DNA of 64,000 nucleotides. Origin: Cellulophaga omnivescoria (GTDB lineage Bacteria; Bacteroidota; Bacteroidia; Flavobacteriales; Flavobacteriaceae). The notes beneath the pieces were generated by a model that did not search any database, was not told the origin of the DNA, and saw only the letters and a program-made list of their open reading frames with translations. A program made the translations under genes and the position numbers. The stretch is from positions 44,705-108,704 of the forward strand of contig NZ_MDDP01000024.1 of assembly GCF_001999725.1 (NCBI RefSeq). The letters run 5' to 3'. Positions 8,478 to 17,965 of the stretch are shown in pieces (position 1 is the stretch's first letter; each line of letters begins with the position of its first letter).

Positions 8478-9251
8478 ATGATTTTTATTGCTACAAATAT
8501 TCGCCATTTAAGAAGCTTAAAAGGTGCTACACAAGAGGGTTTAGCTAAAGATTTAGGTATAACAAGGGCCCGTGTAAGTTCTTATGAAGAAGGTCGTTCT
8601 GCTCCTACTATTGAAACTCTTATACAATTGTCTGACTATTTTAAGTTACCTATAGATGTCTTGGTACGTAATGATCTAAGCAAAGCTACAGACGCATCTT
8701 TTATAGAAATTGGCAACCAACGTGTACTTTTTCCTATACAAGTAGATGATAGCAATGAAAATTTAATAGAAATTGTACCTGTTGCCGCTTCTGCTGGTTA
8801 TTTAGCTGGCTATGATGATCCCGAGTATATAGAGCAATTATCTAAAATTAAGCTTCCTTTTTTACCCACAGGTAAACACAGAGCTTTTCCTATTAAGGGC
8901 GACTCTATGTTGCCTATGAAAAATGGCGCATTTGTAATTGGCAAATTTATAGAAGACAGAAGAGATATTACCAGTGGCAAAACATATGTTTTAGTTACAC
9001 TTAATGATGGTATGGTTTACAAAAGAGTCTATAATCAAATTGAAAAAAACAATACTCTAAAATTAGTATCAGACAACAACGCATATGAGCCTTATGAAGT
9101 AGCTATTGATGAAGTGTTAGAGATTTGGGAATTTACCTGTAGTATTAACACTCAAGAATATACAGAAGAAGAGCTTAAAATAAGTAGCATAATTACAATG
9201 TTTAATACACTTGGTGTAGAGTTAAAAGCATTAGAAAAATCTTTAAAATGA
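8478..9251 (+). CDS. LexA-like XRE / peptidase S24 transcriptional regulator
   Basis: The 257-residue protein has an N-terminal XRE helix-turn-helix (about residues 5-65, NIRHLRSLKGATQEGLAKDLGI) and a C-terminal S24 peptidase fold. The putative catalytic Ser143 lies in IKGDSM and Lys182 in MVYKRV. An Ala106-Gly107 bond sits in VAASAGYL, about 36 residues before the Ser, close to the LexA spacing. It is therefore likely a self-cleaving repressor responding to RecA-DNA filaments or a related signal. The downstream nuclease gene overlaps its stop by four bases, making it the obvious target through autoregulation. SOS control is inferred, not shown. Confidence 0.88.
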   Translation: MIFIATNIRHLRSLKGATQEGLAKDLGITRARVSSYEEGRSAPTIETLIQLSDYFKLPIDVLVRNDLSKATDASFIEIGNQRVLFPIQVDDSNENLIEIVPVAASAGYLAGYDDPEYIEQLSKIKLPFLPTGKHRAFPIKGDSMLPMKNGAFVIGKFIEDRRDITSGKTYVLVTLNDGMVYKRVYNQIEKNNTLKLVSDNNAYEPYEVAIDEVLEIWEFTCSINTQEYTEEELKISSIITMFNTLGVELKALEKSLK

Positions 9252-10591
9252 TGTACACAATTATTGATGTAGAAACTACCGGCCAAACTAATAAAATTAC
9301 CGAAATTTCTATATTTAAGTTTAATGGAGATAAGGTTGTAGATGAGTTTACGTCTTTAGTAAATCCAGAAGATGTAATTCCTTATTACATAACTACACTA
9401 ACAGGTATAGACAACGCAATGGTTGCAAATGCTCCTACCTTTGCAGAAATTGCCCAACAAGTATTAGATATTACAGAAGACACCATATTTGTGGCTCATA
9501 ATGTTAATTTTGATTATAATGTTATTCGTAACGAGTTTAAAGCTGTAGACAAGGATTTTAGAAGAAAGAAGTTATGTACTGTTAGGCTATCCAGGAAATT
9601 ATTAGCCGGTCACAAATCCTTCAGCCTAGGTAAATTATGTAAAGACTTAAACATAACCATAGAAGGCAGACACAGAGCTAGAGGTGATGCTGAAGCTACT
9701 GTAACTTTATTTAAAATTTTATTGCAACAAGAAAATGCTACAACCGTTTTTAATAGTTTTTTAAAAAAGACATCTAAAGAAGGGACACTTCCATCTCACC
9801 TTCCAACAGAGGTTTTTAATAAGTTACCTAATACTCCTGGTATTTACTATTTTAAAAATAAAAAAGGGAAAATTATATACATAGGTAAAGCTGTTGATTT
9901 AAAAAAAAGGGTCCTATCTCATTTTTACAGTAAAACACAAAAGGCTTTAGATATGTGTAGAGAAACAGCAGATATAGACTTTGAGCTATCTGGCAGTGAA
10001 CTTATTGCATTACTTATGGAGGATGCCGCTATAAAACAACATTATCCCGAGTATAACCAATTAGCCAAAAGAAATTTAAAAAACTATGCTATTTTTTGCT
10101 ATACAGATCGTAAAGGTATAATACATTTAGCTTATAATACACTAAAAAATAGCCCTAACCCTTTAAAAGTTTTTTCTAACGTAAGGCAATGCAGAGCTTA
10201 TGTAGAAGAACTATGTTTTTTATTCAATTTATGTCCTAAATATTGCCATTTACAAGAAGGCGTACAAGCCTGTAACCACCATAAAATTAGTGCTTGCAAC
10301 GGTATTTGCAGAGAAAATGAAACTCCTGAAGAATATAATATAAAAGTTAATAATGCAATACAACATATACATAAAATAGCAAAAATAGAAGTCTATAAAG
10401 AAAAAGGAAGAACAGAAGATGAAGAAGCTTTTGTGTTATTAAAAAACGGCACTTATATGGGCTATGGATTTATAAATAATACTGAAATTATAACAAGTAA
10501 TGAACAACTAGAAAACTACTTAATTCCTCAAAAAGATAATTTAGATATTCAGAAAATATTACGTAGTGTAAAACACAAAAAAATAGCATAA
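9248..10591 (+). CDS. DEDDh exonuclease / GIY-YIG (UvrC-like) fusion nuclease
   Basis: The 447-residue protein begins with a DnaQ-type 3'-5' exonuclease (motif I YTIIDVETTG, motif II HNVNFDYNVIRNEF, motif III HRARGDAEAT). From about residue 195 it has a GIY-YIG endonuclease domain like the UvrC N-terminus (LPNTPGIYYFKNKKGKIIYIGKAVDLKKR). A Cys-rich stretch follows (CRAYVEELCFLFNLCPKYCHLQ...CNHHKISACNGIC). Similar DnaQ-UvrC-like proteins are known in actinobacteria and Bacteroidota; their repair role is poorly defined. The start overlaps the regulator's stop, so translation is coupled. It lacks the UvrC helix-hairpin-helix end and so is not UvrC itself. Confidence 0.87.
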   Translation: MMYTIIDVETTGQTNKITEISIFKFNGDKVVDEFTSLVNPEDVIPYYITTLTGIDNAMVANAPTFAEIAQQVLDITEDTIFVAHNVNFDYNVIRNEFKAVDKDFRRKKLCTVRLSRKLLAGHKSFSLGKLCKDLNITIEGRHRARGDAEATVTLFKILLQQENATTVFNSFLKKTSKEGTLPSHLPTEVFNKLPNTPGIYYFKNKKGKIIYIGKAVDLKKRVLSHFYSKTQKALDMCRETADIDFELSGSELIALLMEDAAIKQHYPEYNQLAKRNLKNYAIFCYTDRKGIIHLAYNTLKNSPNPLKVFSNVRQCRAYVEELCFLFNLCPKYCHLQEGVQACNHHKISACNGICRENETPEEYNIKVNNAIQHIHKIAKIEVYKEKGRTEDEEAFVLLKNGTYMGYGFINNTEIITSNEQLENYLIPQKDNLDIQKILRSVKHKKIA

Positions 10592-10593
10592 AA

Positions 10594-10980
10594 CTACCTA
10601 CCATCTACGTACACCCAATGCCCATTTTCTTTACAAAAATTAGACTTTTCGTGTAAAATAATAATGCTAGAATCCTCCATATAATATGCTTTAAACTCTA
10701 CTATTCCTGTAGCATCTGTTTTAGTACCTTTCTCTAAATCTAACACAGACAATTTTATCCAATGCACAGAGTTTGCCCACTCTTTAATTTCATTTTGTTC
10801 TCTTTTTTTAGGCCTTGTTTTACTGTAATGACTCCTATTTAAATAATCAATATTAGCTAACACAAATGCACTATATCTAGAACGCATTAACTGTTCTGCG
10901 GTTTCTACTTTTGTTATATCTAAATGGGCTTTTTTACAACAATTCTCATAAAGTTGCGTAGGAGAACAAGGGCATTGCAT
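10594..10980 (-). CDS. YchJ family protein with N-terminal SEC-C-like zinc motif
   Basis: The 128-residue protein starts MQCPCSPTQLYENCCKKAH, a Cys/His metal-binding motif. The YchJ signature LMRSRYSAFVLANIDYL follows, then an NTF2-like C-terminal part (WIKLSVLDLEKG...EFKAYY, ending HWVYVDGR). Function in the family is not established. The gene converges on the nuclease gene, with only two bases between the stops. Confidence 0.85.
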   Translation of the reverse strand: MQCPCSPTQLYENCCKKAHLDITKVETAEQLMRSRYSAFVLANIDYLNRSHYSKTRPKKREQNEIKEWANSVHWIKLSVLDLEKGTKTDATGIVEFKAYYMEDSSIIILHEKSNFCKENGHWVYVDGR

Positions 10981-11305
10981 AATTTTTGGAGTATTAAAAG
11001 TAAATAGCTGATAATTAAGCCCTAAAATAACAAATAGTTTTTATATTTTTAATTATCATTATACTTTTTTTATTAATATGATAATAGAAAATAGTGCAAT
11101 TATAGTTTTAATGGAACATAAAAATAGATGTATAATATGTAAAATAAACTAATAAATTACAATGTGTTTTATCGAAAAAACATAAAAAGAAAAACATTTA
11201 TTAGATACAATAAGTGTTAATTTCATTAAAATAGCTATTTTTAGAATATTGAATCTCCCCAAAGGAATAGCAATAACGCTTAAAAAGTTTATAAATTAAT
11301 TTAAA
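10981..11305. other. A/T-rich intergenic region
   Basis: These 325 bases separate the divergent YchJ-type and histidine kinase genes. They are extremely A/T-rich, and I see no open frame of gene length, no tRNA and no strong hairpin. Promoters for both flanking genes presumably lie here, but no convincing TTG-N19-TAnnTTTG pair was found. Confidence 0.5.
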
Positions 11306-13600
11306 ATGCATAAGGCAATTGAAGAAAACCCTAAAATTAAAAATACGCTAGAACGTATTAATAATGTGGCGCGTATTGGTATTTGGGAACTAAACTTAAC
11401 CACAAAAGATTATACTTTAGATAAAATTACTAGTGATATTTTAGATTTAAAAAATAGAAATAAAATAAACTTAAAGGAAACCATTACTCTTTTTAAAGAC
11501 AAAGTTCATAGAAAAAATATAAAAGAGTGTATGACTAACCTTATTAATAATGGTGATAGTTTTGATGAAGAAGTTGCTTTAGAAACCATAACAGGAAAAA
11601 AAATATGGGCACGTAAAATTGGACTTGCAGATAAAGAAAATGGAATTATTACCCGTGTCTACGGAATTTTTCAGGAAATTACCGAAATAAAAAAAACAGA
11701 AACCCAACTACACTCCGTAAATAGTGAGTTAAAGTCTATAATAAACTCCAGTGCAGTTTCTATTGTTTCTATAGATAAACAAGGAGATGTGATGCAGTTT
11801 AATTCTGGAGCAGAAAAACTTTTAGGGTTCTCAGCAGAAGAAGTTATTGGTAATTTACCCCCAACATCTATTTTATTGAAAGATGAATTAGCAAGTTTCA
11901 GTAAAGAATTTGCATCTAAATTTAACAAAGAACATATACAAAATTTTAACCCTTTTTATGAATTGGGTTTACAAGATATTAAAGATACTAGAGAGTGGAC
12001 ATTTCGGAAAAAAAATGGAACTCTTTTTCCTGTAGAACTATCATTAACCCCATTAAAAAATGATTTAGATGAATACTTAGGCATTTTAGGCATTTTTTAT
12101 GATATAACAGACCGCAAAAAAGCAGAAGCAGAACTACTTAAAAAAAATCAGCTTTTAAATTACGCAGAACAAATTACTATGATGGGTAATTGGAGCTGGA
12201 ATATGATTAGTAATGAAATTATTTGGTCTGCAAATATGTATAATATTTTTGGTAGAGACCCTAAAATATTAAAAAAGGTAACTTTTGACACTTATTTTAA
12301 TCATATACATCCTGAAGACCGTAAAGAAGTATCTAATTTTATTGAGATAACAGTAAAAGAAGATAAGTTTACAGATGTTTTACACCGTATTGTATTAGAA
12401 GATGGCACCACTAAAACAGTACACTTATTAGGAGAACTTATTACCAATGAGCTGGGAGAACCTATAGAAATGATTGGTACCTGCCAAGATGTAACGCAGT
12501 TACGTATGGCCGAAATAAAATTTAGAGGCTTACTAGAGTCTGCTCCAGACGCAATGTTAATTGTAGATGAAGAAGGTACTATACAAATTAGCAATAAACA
12601 AGCAGAAAAGTTATTTGGTTATCCTTCTATAGATCTAAAAAATAAACCTGTAGAACTTCTTATACCAGAGAAGTTTATGCATACATACAAAAGTAACAAC
12701 AATAATTTTTTTACTAATATTAAAACGAGTGAAACTGAAAAAAGTAAAGAATTGTATGCGTTACACAAAAATGGCGAAAAAATACCTATACAAATAAGCT
12801 TGTCTCCGCTAGAAACAGAAGAAGGATTACTTATTTCTGTTGCTATAAGAGATATTACAGAACAAAAACACTCCGAATATAAAATATTAAAAGCAAAAGA
12901 GAGATTAGAAGTCCTAACAGATAACTTACTTAATAAAAACAGACAATTAGCAGATTTTGCACATATTACATCTCATAATTTAAGAGCTCCTGTTAGCAAT
13001 TTAAATTCACTTTTAGGTTTTTATAATAGTGCTACTGATGAGGAGGATAAAGCTGAAATATTTGGCAAGTTTGAAATTGTTATTGGTCATTTAACTGAAA
13101 CTTTAGACACACTTGTAGAGGCATTAAAAACCTCTAATGGAGCTCCTACAGAATTAAAAAAATTAAATTTTGAAGATATTTTAAATAAAACTAAAGAAAT
13201 TTTAACTGGTGAAATAGAAGCGACAAATGCAACAATAATTAGCGATTTTTCATTGGTAGATAGTGTATTGTACAGTAAATTATATTTAGAGAGTATTTTT
13301 TTAAATTTAATGAGTAATGCTCTTAAATACAAATCTCCAGACAGAGACCCTGTTATAGAGCTAAAAACAACATTAATAAAAAACAGAATAACCTTAACCG
13401 TAAAGGATAATGGCTTAGGGATAGACTTGGAAAAACACGGACATAAGCTTTTTGGTTTAAACAAAGTTTTTCATAGACACCCACAAGCAAAAGGTATAGG
13501 TTTATTTATGACCAAAGTACAAATAGAATCTCTTGGAGGCACAATTAGTGCCAAAAGCCAAGTAAATGAAGGAACGACCTTTATAGTAACCCTAAACTAA
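11306..13600 (+). CDS. Multi-PAS sensor histidine kinase
   Basis: The 764-residue protein has no signal peptide or membrane helix, so it is a cytoplasmic sensor. Four PAS/PAC units lie at roughly residues 10-130, 140-275, 285-400 and 405-525, seen from repeated endings such as GIFYDITDRKKAE and SVAIRDITEQKHSE. The dimerisation/phosphoacceptor helix has ITSHNLRAPVSN with His557. The ATPase domain shows N-box FLNLMSNALKYKS and G-box DNGLGIDLEKHG...GIGLFM. A single receiver protein is encoded five bases downstream, so the pair is a two-component system. The stimulus is unknown. Confidence 0.92.
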   Translation: MHKAIEENPKIKNTLERINNVARIGIWELNLTTKDYTLDKITSDILDLKNRNKINLKETITLFKDKVHRKNIKECMTNLINNGDSFDEEVALETITGKKIWARKIGLADKENGIITRVYGIFQEITEIKKTETQLHSVNSELKSIINSSAVSIVSIDKQGDVMQFNSGAEKLLGFSAEEVIGNLPPTSILLKDELASFSKEFASKFNKEHIQNFNPFYELGLQDIKDTREWTFRKKNGTLFPVELSLTPLKNDLDEYLGILGIFYDITDRKKAEAELLKKNQLLNYAEQITMMGNWSWNMISNEIIWSANMYNIFGRDPKILKKVTFDTYFNHIHPEDRKEVSNFIEITVKEDKFTDVLHRIVLEDGTTKTVHLLGELITNELGEPIEMIGTCQDVTQLRMAEIKFRGLLESAPDAMLIVDEEGTIQISNKQAEKLFGYPSIDLKNKPVELLIPEKFMHTYKSNNNNFFTNIKTSETEKSKELYALHKNGEKIPIQISLSPLETEEGLLISVAIRDITEQKHSEYKILKAKERLEVLTDNLLNKNRQLADFAHITSHNLRAPVSNLNSLLGFYNSATDEEDKAEIFGKFEIVIGHLTETLDTLVEALKTSNGAPTELKKLNFEDILNKTKEILTGEIEATNATIISDFSLVDSVLYSKLYLESIFLNLMSNALKYKSPDRDPVIELKTTLIKNRITLTVKDNGLGIDLEKHGHKLFGLNKVFHRHPQAKGIGLFMTKVQIESLGGTISAKSQVNEGTTFIVTLN

Positions 13601-13605
13601 AAATT

Positions 13606-14010
13606 ATGAAAAACCATTTTAACGTATGTATTATTGATGATGATGATATCTATCAGTTTACAATAGTAAAAACAATAAAAGCCCTAGGCTTAGCAAAAAA
13701 AATTATGGTTTTTTCTGATGGTGAAGAAGCAAAGGATTTTATGTTAGATAATATTAAAAATAATTATGAACTACCCGATGTTATTTTCTTAGATAACAAT
13801 ATGCCTATTATGGATGGTTTTCAATTTATGGAAGAATATACAAAGTTTAAACCTCAGTTAGATAAAAAAATAACGGTTTATATGGTATCTTCATCTGTAG
13901 ACCCTGTAGATATAGAGCGTGCTAATAATGTATCAGAAATTAATGGTTATATAATTAAACCAATAAAACCCGGACAATTAAAGTCTATTATAGAAAATTT
14001 AAATGCTTAA
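13606..14010 (+). CDS. Single-domain response regulator (CheY/Rcp1-like)
   Basis: The 134-residue receiver domain has no output domain. The acidic cluster IIDDDD is at residues 9-14, phosphoacceptor Asp63 lies in VIFLDNNMPIMDG, the Thr/Ser position falls in YMVSSSV, and the Lys in YIIKPIKP. It is translated five bases after the PAS histidine kinase and is its likely partner. Lacking a DNA-binding domain, it probably acts through protein contacts or a phosphorelay. A hairpin terminator follows. Confidence 0.93.
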   Translation: MKNHFNVCIIDDDDIYQFTIVKTIKALGLAKKIMVFSDGEEAKDFMLDNIKNNYELPDVIFLDNNMPIMDGFQFMEEYTKFKPQLDKKITVYMVSSSVDPVDIERANNVSEINGYIIKPIKPGQLKSIIENLNA

Positions 14011-14015
14011 AAAGA

Positions 14016-14043
14016 AAAAAGACCGCAAAATAGCGGTCTTTTT
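14016..14043. terminator. Bidirectional terminator between response regulator and purC
   Basis: Arms AAAAAGACCGC (14016-14026) and GCGGTCTTTTT (14033-14043) with a six-base loop are A/T-flanked on both sides. It can end the kinase/receiver transcript and the convergent phoH-purC transcript. Confidence 0.85.
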
Positions 14044-14059
14044 AAACTTGTTACTTAAA

Positions 14060-15010
14060 TTAAAGTGTTTGTAAACAATGTAAAACATTGTTCTCTATTC
14101 TTGCTTGTATATTGGTTATATCTGCTTTTACAAAAGTTTCTCCTGTAATATTTTCATACAACTCTATATATCTTTCAGATACAGATGCAATATACTCATC
14201 TGTCATTTCTGGTAGTGTTTGCCCTTCTAACCCCTGAAAATTGTTGCTTATTAGCCATTGGCGCACAAACTCTTTAGATAATTGTTTTTGTGGCTCTCCT
14301 TTTTCTTGTCGCTCTTCATAACCATCTGCATAAAAGTAACGTGAAGAATCTGGTGTGTGTATTTCATCAATTAATACAATTTTACCGTCTTTAGTTTTAC
14401 CAAATTCATACTTAGTATCTACTAAAATTAAACCACGTTTAGCTGCAATTTCTGTTCCTCTTTTAAATAAAGCAAAAGTGTAATCTTCTAACTGCTTATA
14501 ATCGGTTTCAGAAACTATACCTCGTTTTATAATATCTTCTCTAGAAATATCCTCGTCGTGGTCTCCCATTTCAGCTTTAGTAGCTGGTGTTATAATAGGC
14601 GTAGGAAACTTATCATTCTCCTTTAAACCTCCTGGCATAGGCACACCACAAAGCATTCTTTTTCCTGCTTTGTATTCTCTAGCTGCGTGTCCAGACATAT
14701 ACCCACGTATCACCATTTCTACCTTAAAAGGCTCACAAGCGTGACCAATAGCTACGTTTGCATCTGGTGTTTTTAATAACCAATTAGGAACAATATCCGC
14801 AGTATCATTCATCATTTTTGTAGCTATCTGGTTTAGTATTTGCCCTTTGTATGGTATTCCTTTAGGCATAACTACGTCAAAAGCAGAAAGTCTGTCTGTT
14901 GCTACCATTACCATAATATCATCCTCTAAACGATATACTTCTCTAACCTTACCTTTGTAAACGTCTACTTGTTTAGGAAATTTAAAATTGGTATCTGTAA
15001 TTGTATTCAT
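14060..15010 (-). CDS. purC: Phosphoribosylaminoimidazole-succinocarboxamide synthase
   Basis: The 316-residue SAICAR synthetase shows [11 protein letters not shown] at the N-terminus (nucleotide-binding part), the signature [18 protein letters not shown] [24 protein letters not shown], and the substrate loop around [15 protein letters not shown]. It carries out the ATP-dependent joining of aspartate to CAIR in purine synthesis. It lies nine bases downstream of phoH on the same strand, so the two are probably co-transcribed. Confidence 0.95.
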   Translation of the reverse strand: MNTITDTNFKFPKQVDVYKGKVREVYRLEDDIMVMVATDRLSAFDVVMPKGIPYKGQILNQIATKMMNDTADIVPNWLLKTPDANVAIGHACEPFKVEMVIRGYMSGHAAREYKAGKRMLCGVPMPGGLKENDKFPTPIITPATKAEMGDHDEDISREDIIKRGIVSETDYKQLEDYTFALFKRGTEIAAKRGLILVDTKYEFGKTKDGKIVLIDEIHTPDSSRYFYADGYEERQEKGEPQKQLSKEFVRQWLISNNFQGLEGQTLPEMTDEYIASVSERYIELYENITGETFVKADITNIQARIENNVLHCLQTL

Positions 15011-15019
15011 TAGTACATT

Positions 15020-15973
15020 TTAATTTTGATGCTCTATATTTTTATATGCTTCTATTACCTTTTTAACTAATTTGTGTCTTACAACATCTTTATCATCTAG
15101 ATAAATAATTTTTATACCATCTACATTAGCAAGCACTAAAAGAGCTTCTTTTAAACCAGAAATTACCCTTCGTGGTAAATCTATTTGTCCTGGATCTCCT
15201 GTTAATAAAAATTTTGCGTTTTTACCCATACGTGTTAAAAACATTTTCATTTGGGCATGCGTAGTATTTTGTGCTTCATCTAAAATAACAAAAGCATTAT
15301 CTAACGTTCTACCACGCATAAATGCCATTGGTGCAATTTGTATGGTTCCGTTTTCTATGTAATGTGCTAATTTTTCAGCGGGAATCATATCACGCAAAGC
15401 ATCATACAACGGTTGCATATAAGGATCTAGTTTTTCTTTTAAATCTCCTGGTAAAAAACCTAAATTTTCTCCTGCTTCTACCGCTGGTCTAGTTAAAATA
15501 ATACGTCTTACCTGCTTTTCTTTTAAAGCTTTTACAGCCAAAGCAACACCAGTATATGTTTTACCTGTACCTGCAGGGCCAATAGCAAAAACCATATCAT
15601 TATTGGTTGCCGCCTCTACCAATTTACGTTGGTTAGCTGTTTGTGCTTTAATAAGCCTACCACTAACACCGTGTACTAAAACGTCTCCACTACTCTGTTT
15701 TGTAGCGTAATCTTCTTGGCTATTACTAGTAAAAACCCTTTCAATTACATTTTCGTCTATTTTATTGTACTTAGCAAAATGGGTCATAAGCATATCTAAA
15801 CGCTTATCAAATTCTTCTAAATGCTCATCATCTCCGTAAGCTTTAATTTTGCTGCCACGAGCAACAATTTTTAGTTTTGGAAAGTATTTTTTCAATAAAT
15901 CTATATGCGCATTTTGATGCCCAAAAAATTCTCTAGGACTTATTTCTGTGAGTTCAATTATGATTTCGTTCAA
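15020..15973 (-). CDS. PhoH family ATPase
   Basis: The 317-residue protein has the PhoH P-loop AIGPAGTGKTYTGVALAV (around residue 130), the conserved LTRPAVEAGENLGFLPGDLKEKLDPYMQPLYD, and the DEAQN Walker B motif in AFVILDEAQNTTHAQMK. A KH-like N-terminal segment (VARGSKIKAYGD) precedes it. These proteins are RNA-linked ATPases; in many bacteria the family neighbours ybeY. The only in-frame start near the family's usual N-terminus is a TTG (15971-15973 on the complement), giving MNEIIIELTEI. Confidence 0.92.
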   Translation of the reverse strand: MNEIIIELTEISPREFFGHQNAHIDLLKKYFPKLKIVARGSKIKAYGDDEHLEEFDKRLDMLMTHFAKYNKIDENVIERVFTSNSQEDYATKQSSGDVLVHGVSGRLIKAQTANQRKLVEAATNNDMVFAIGPAGTGKTYTGVALAVKALKEKQVRRIILTRPAVEAGENLGFLPGDLKEKLDPYMQPLYDALRDMIPAEKLAHYIENGTIQIAPMAFMRGRTLDNAFVILDEAQNTTHAQMKMFLTRMGKNAKFLLTGDPGQIDLPRRVISGLKEALLVLANVDGIKIIYLDDKDVVRHKLVKKVIEAYKNIEHQN

Positions 15974-16101
15974 ATGAAAAAATGTATTAAAAGGTTAGGA
16001 CGTAAATATAAATTTTAGTTGGCTATTTTTTTATGTAATTTTGTATAACAAATTTAATCAAAATCACTTCACCACGGCAAAAAACATATCAACAGTCATA
16101 A

Positions 16102-16932
16102 ATGACAATACTAACACTAACTACTGATTTTGGATACAAAGACCATTTTGTTGGCGCACTAAAAGGAGCAATCTTCAGCGAAATTGAAAATGCAACTATT
16201 GTTGATATATCACACAGCATAAATCCGTTTAACATACAGGAATGTGCCTATATTCTTAAAAACTCATACAAAACGTTTCCTAAGGGCACAGTGCATATTG
16301 TAGGTGTAGATGCCGAGCTTACCAAAGAAAATGAACATATTATTACTTATGTTGATGGGCATTATTTTATAAGTGCTAACAACGGCGTTGTTTGTTTAAT
16401 AACTTCTGAGGTTAAGCCAGAAAAAATAGTTTCAATTAATATACCAGATACCAAAGATGGGTCTTTCCCTACTTATGATGTTTTTATAAAAGCTGCTTGC
16501 CATTTGGTTCGTGGCGGTAAAATGGAAGTTGTTGGCAGACCCTTTAACAATTTAAAAACTTTTAAAGATTTTGTGCCGCAACTTATAGATGGTGGTAAAA
16601 CCATAATTGGCAACATTGTTTATATAGATAATTACGGTAATGTTGTTAGTAATATTCAAAAAAACTTGTTTGAAGCTTATAAAAATGGAAGAGATTATGA
16701 AGTTAGGGTACGTGGTAAAGTACTAAAAACCATACATAACAAGTATAGTGATATTATTAATTTTGATGCAGAAAAAAATAAACGAAATGGGCCTGGAGAT
16801 TTATTGGCGTTATTTAACTCATCTCAGTTTTTAGAATTAGCTATTTACAAAAGTAATTTAACAACTGTTGGTGGTGCATCTACCTTATTAGGACTAGATT
16901 ATAGAGATACCATAACCATTAATTTTTTATAA
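16102..16932 (+). CDS. SAM hydrolase (S-adenosyl-L-methionine hydroxide adenosyltransferase, DUF62)
   Basis: The 276-residue protein begins LTLTTDFGYKDHFVGALKG, the family N-terminus with the conserved Asp, and continues with ATIVDISHSINPF and IVGVDAEL. The C-terminal beta-barrel includes GNIVYIDNYGNVVSNI. Family members split SAM to adenosine and methionine using water; a few relatives are halogenases, and nothing here points to halogenation. It is followed directly by the monooxygenase-like gene with no gap. Confidence 0.88.
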   Translation: MTILTLTTDFGYKDHFVGALKGAIFSEIENATIVDISHSINPFNIQECAYILKNSYKTFPKGTVHIVGVDAELTKENEHIITYVDGHYFISANNGVVCLITSEVKPEKIVSINIPDTKDGSFPTYDVFIKAACHLVRGGKMEVVGRPFNNLKTFKDFVPQLIDGGKTIIGNIVYIDNYGNVVSNIQKNLFEAYKNGRDYEVRVRGKVLKTIHNKYSDIINFDAEKNKRNGPGDLLALFNSSQFLELAIYKSNLTTVGGASTLLGLDYRDTITINFL

Positions 16933-17229
16933 ATGATAGTACGCATTGTAAAATTGACGTTTAAAACTGAAAATATTGTTAGCTTTGAAGATATATTTAA
17001 CCAGTCTAAACATTTAATTAGAAATTTTGATGGTTGTAACTTTTTAGAGCTATACCAAGACAAAAATAATCCTGCTATATTTTTTACCTATAGTTATTGG
17101 GATAATGAAGATGCTTTAGAAGCTTACAGACACTCAGATTTATTTACAGGTGTTTGGGCAAAAACTAAAATACTATTTGCAGCTAAACCACAAGCTTGGA
17201 CTGTAAATAAAAACGAAACTTTAAATTAA
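16933..17229 (+). CDS. Antibiotic biosynthesis monooxygenase (ABM/YgiN-type) domain protein
   Basis: The 98-residue ferredoxin-like fold protein reads MIVRIVKLTFKTENIVSFEDIF with HLIRNFDGCNFLELYQDKNNPAIFFTYSYWDNEDALEAYRHSDLF, the usual ABM pattern of strand, helix and E/D-rich loop, then W-A-K-T-K. Such dimers act as cofactor-free quinol monooxygenases or heme-degrading enzymes; the substrate is unknown here. It starts at the base after the SAM hydrolase stop and ends four bases before gldF, so the four genes form one unit. Confidence 0.82.
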   Translation: MIVRIVKLTFKTENIVSFEDIFNQSKHLIRNFDGCNFLELYQDKNNPAIFFTYSYWDNEDALEAYRHSDLFTGVWAKTKILFAAKPQAWTVNKNETLN

Positions 17230-17233
17230 TTAG

Positions 17234-17965
17234 ATGTACGCCATTTACAAACGAGAAATTCAATCGTTTTTTACGTCGCCAATTGGCTATATGGTCATTG
17301 GCTTATTTTTAATATTTTGCGGCCTATTTTTATGGGTTTTTAAAGGAGAATACAATATTTTTGATTATGGTTTTGCAGACCTAAGTAACTTCTTTTTTCT
17401 TGTTCCTTGGATATTTTTATTTTTAATACCAGCTATAACTATGAAAAGTTTTTCTGAGGAACGTAAAACAGGAACCTTAGAACTACTATTTATTAAACCA
17501 ATATCTTTATGGCAAACCGTTATTGGTAAGTTTTTAGGTACACTTACCCTTGTAATTATAGCTATTATACCTACCTTTTTATATGTTTACTCCTTGTCTC
17601 AGCTTGGGCAAACTATAGGAAATATAGATATGGGAGTAGTTTTTGGCTCTTATTTTGGACTCTTATTTTTAATGGCAAGCTACACTGCTATTGGTATTTT
17701 TGCATCTACCTTATCACAAAACCAAATTGTAGCATTTTTACTGGCTTTAATTCTTTGTTTTGCCTGCTTTTACGGTTTTCAAGGTATTAGTACATTGTTT
17801 ACAGACGGTAGCACAGCTGTTACAATAGCGTCTTTAGGAATGAAAGCACATTTTGAAAGTATAGCACGCGGTGTTATAGACACAAGAGATTTGGTATATT
17901 TTATTAGTGTAACCGTGTTTTTTTTGTTTTTAACTGTTGTTCAACTTAAAAATTTAAACCAATAA
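17234..17965 (+). CDS. gldF: Gliding motility ABC transporter permease GldF
   Basis: The 243-residue ABC-2-type permease has six hydrophobic segments. The N-terminus MYAIYKREIQSFFTSPIGYMVIG and TMKSFSEERKTGTLELLFIKPISLWQ are typical of GldF. In Flavobacterium GldA (ATPase), GldF and GldG form an ABC system needed for gliding, at least in some species. gldG begins on the last base of the gldF stop. No gldA is adjacent. Confidence 0.92.
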   Translation: MYAIYKREIQSFFTSPIGYMVIGLFLIFCGLFLWVFKGEYNIFDYGFADLSNFFFLVPWIFLFLIPAITMKSFSEERKTGTLELLFIKPISLWQTVIGKFLGTLTLVIIAIIPTFLYVYSLSQLGQTIGNIDMGVVFGSYFGLLFLMASYTAIGIFASTLSQNQIVAFLLALILCFACFYGFQGISTLFTDGSTAVTIASLGMKAHFESIARGVIDTRDLVYFISVTVFFLFLTVVQLKNLNQ

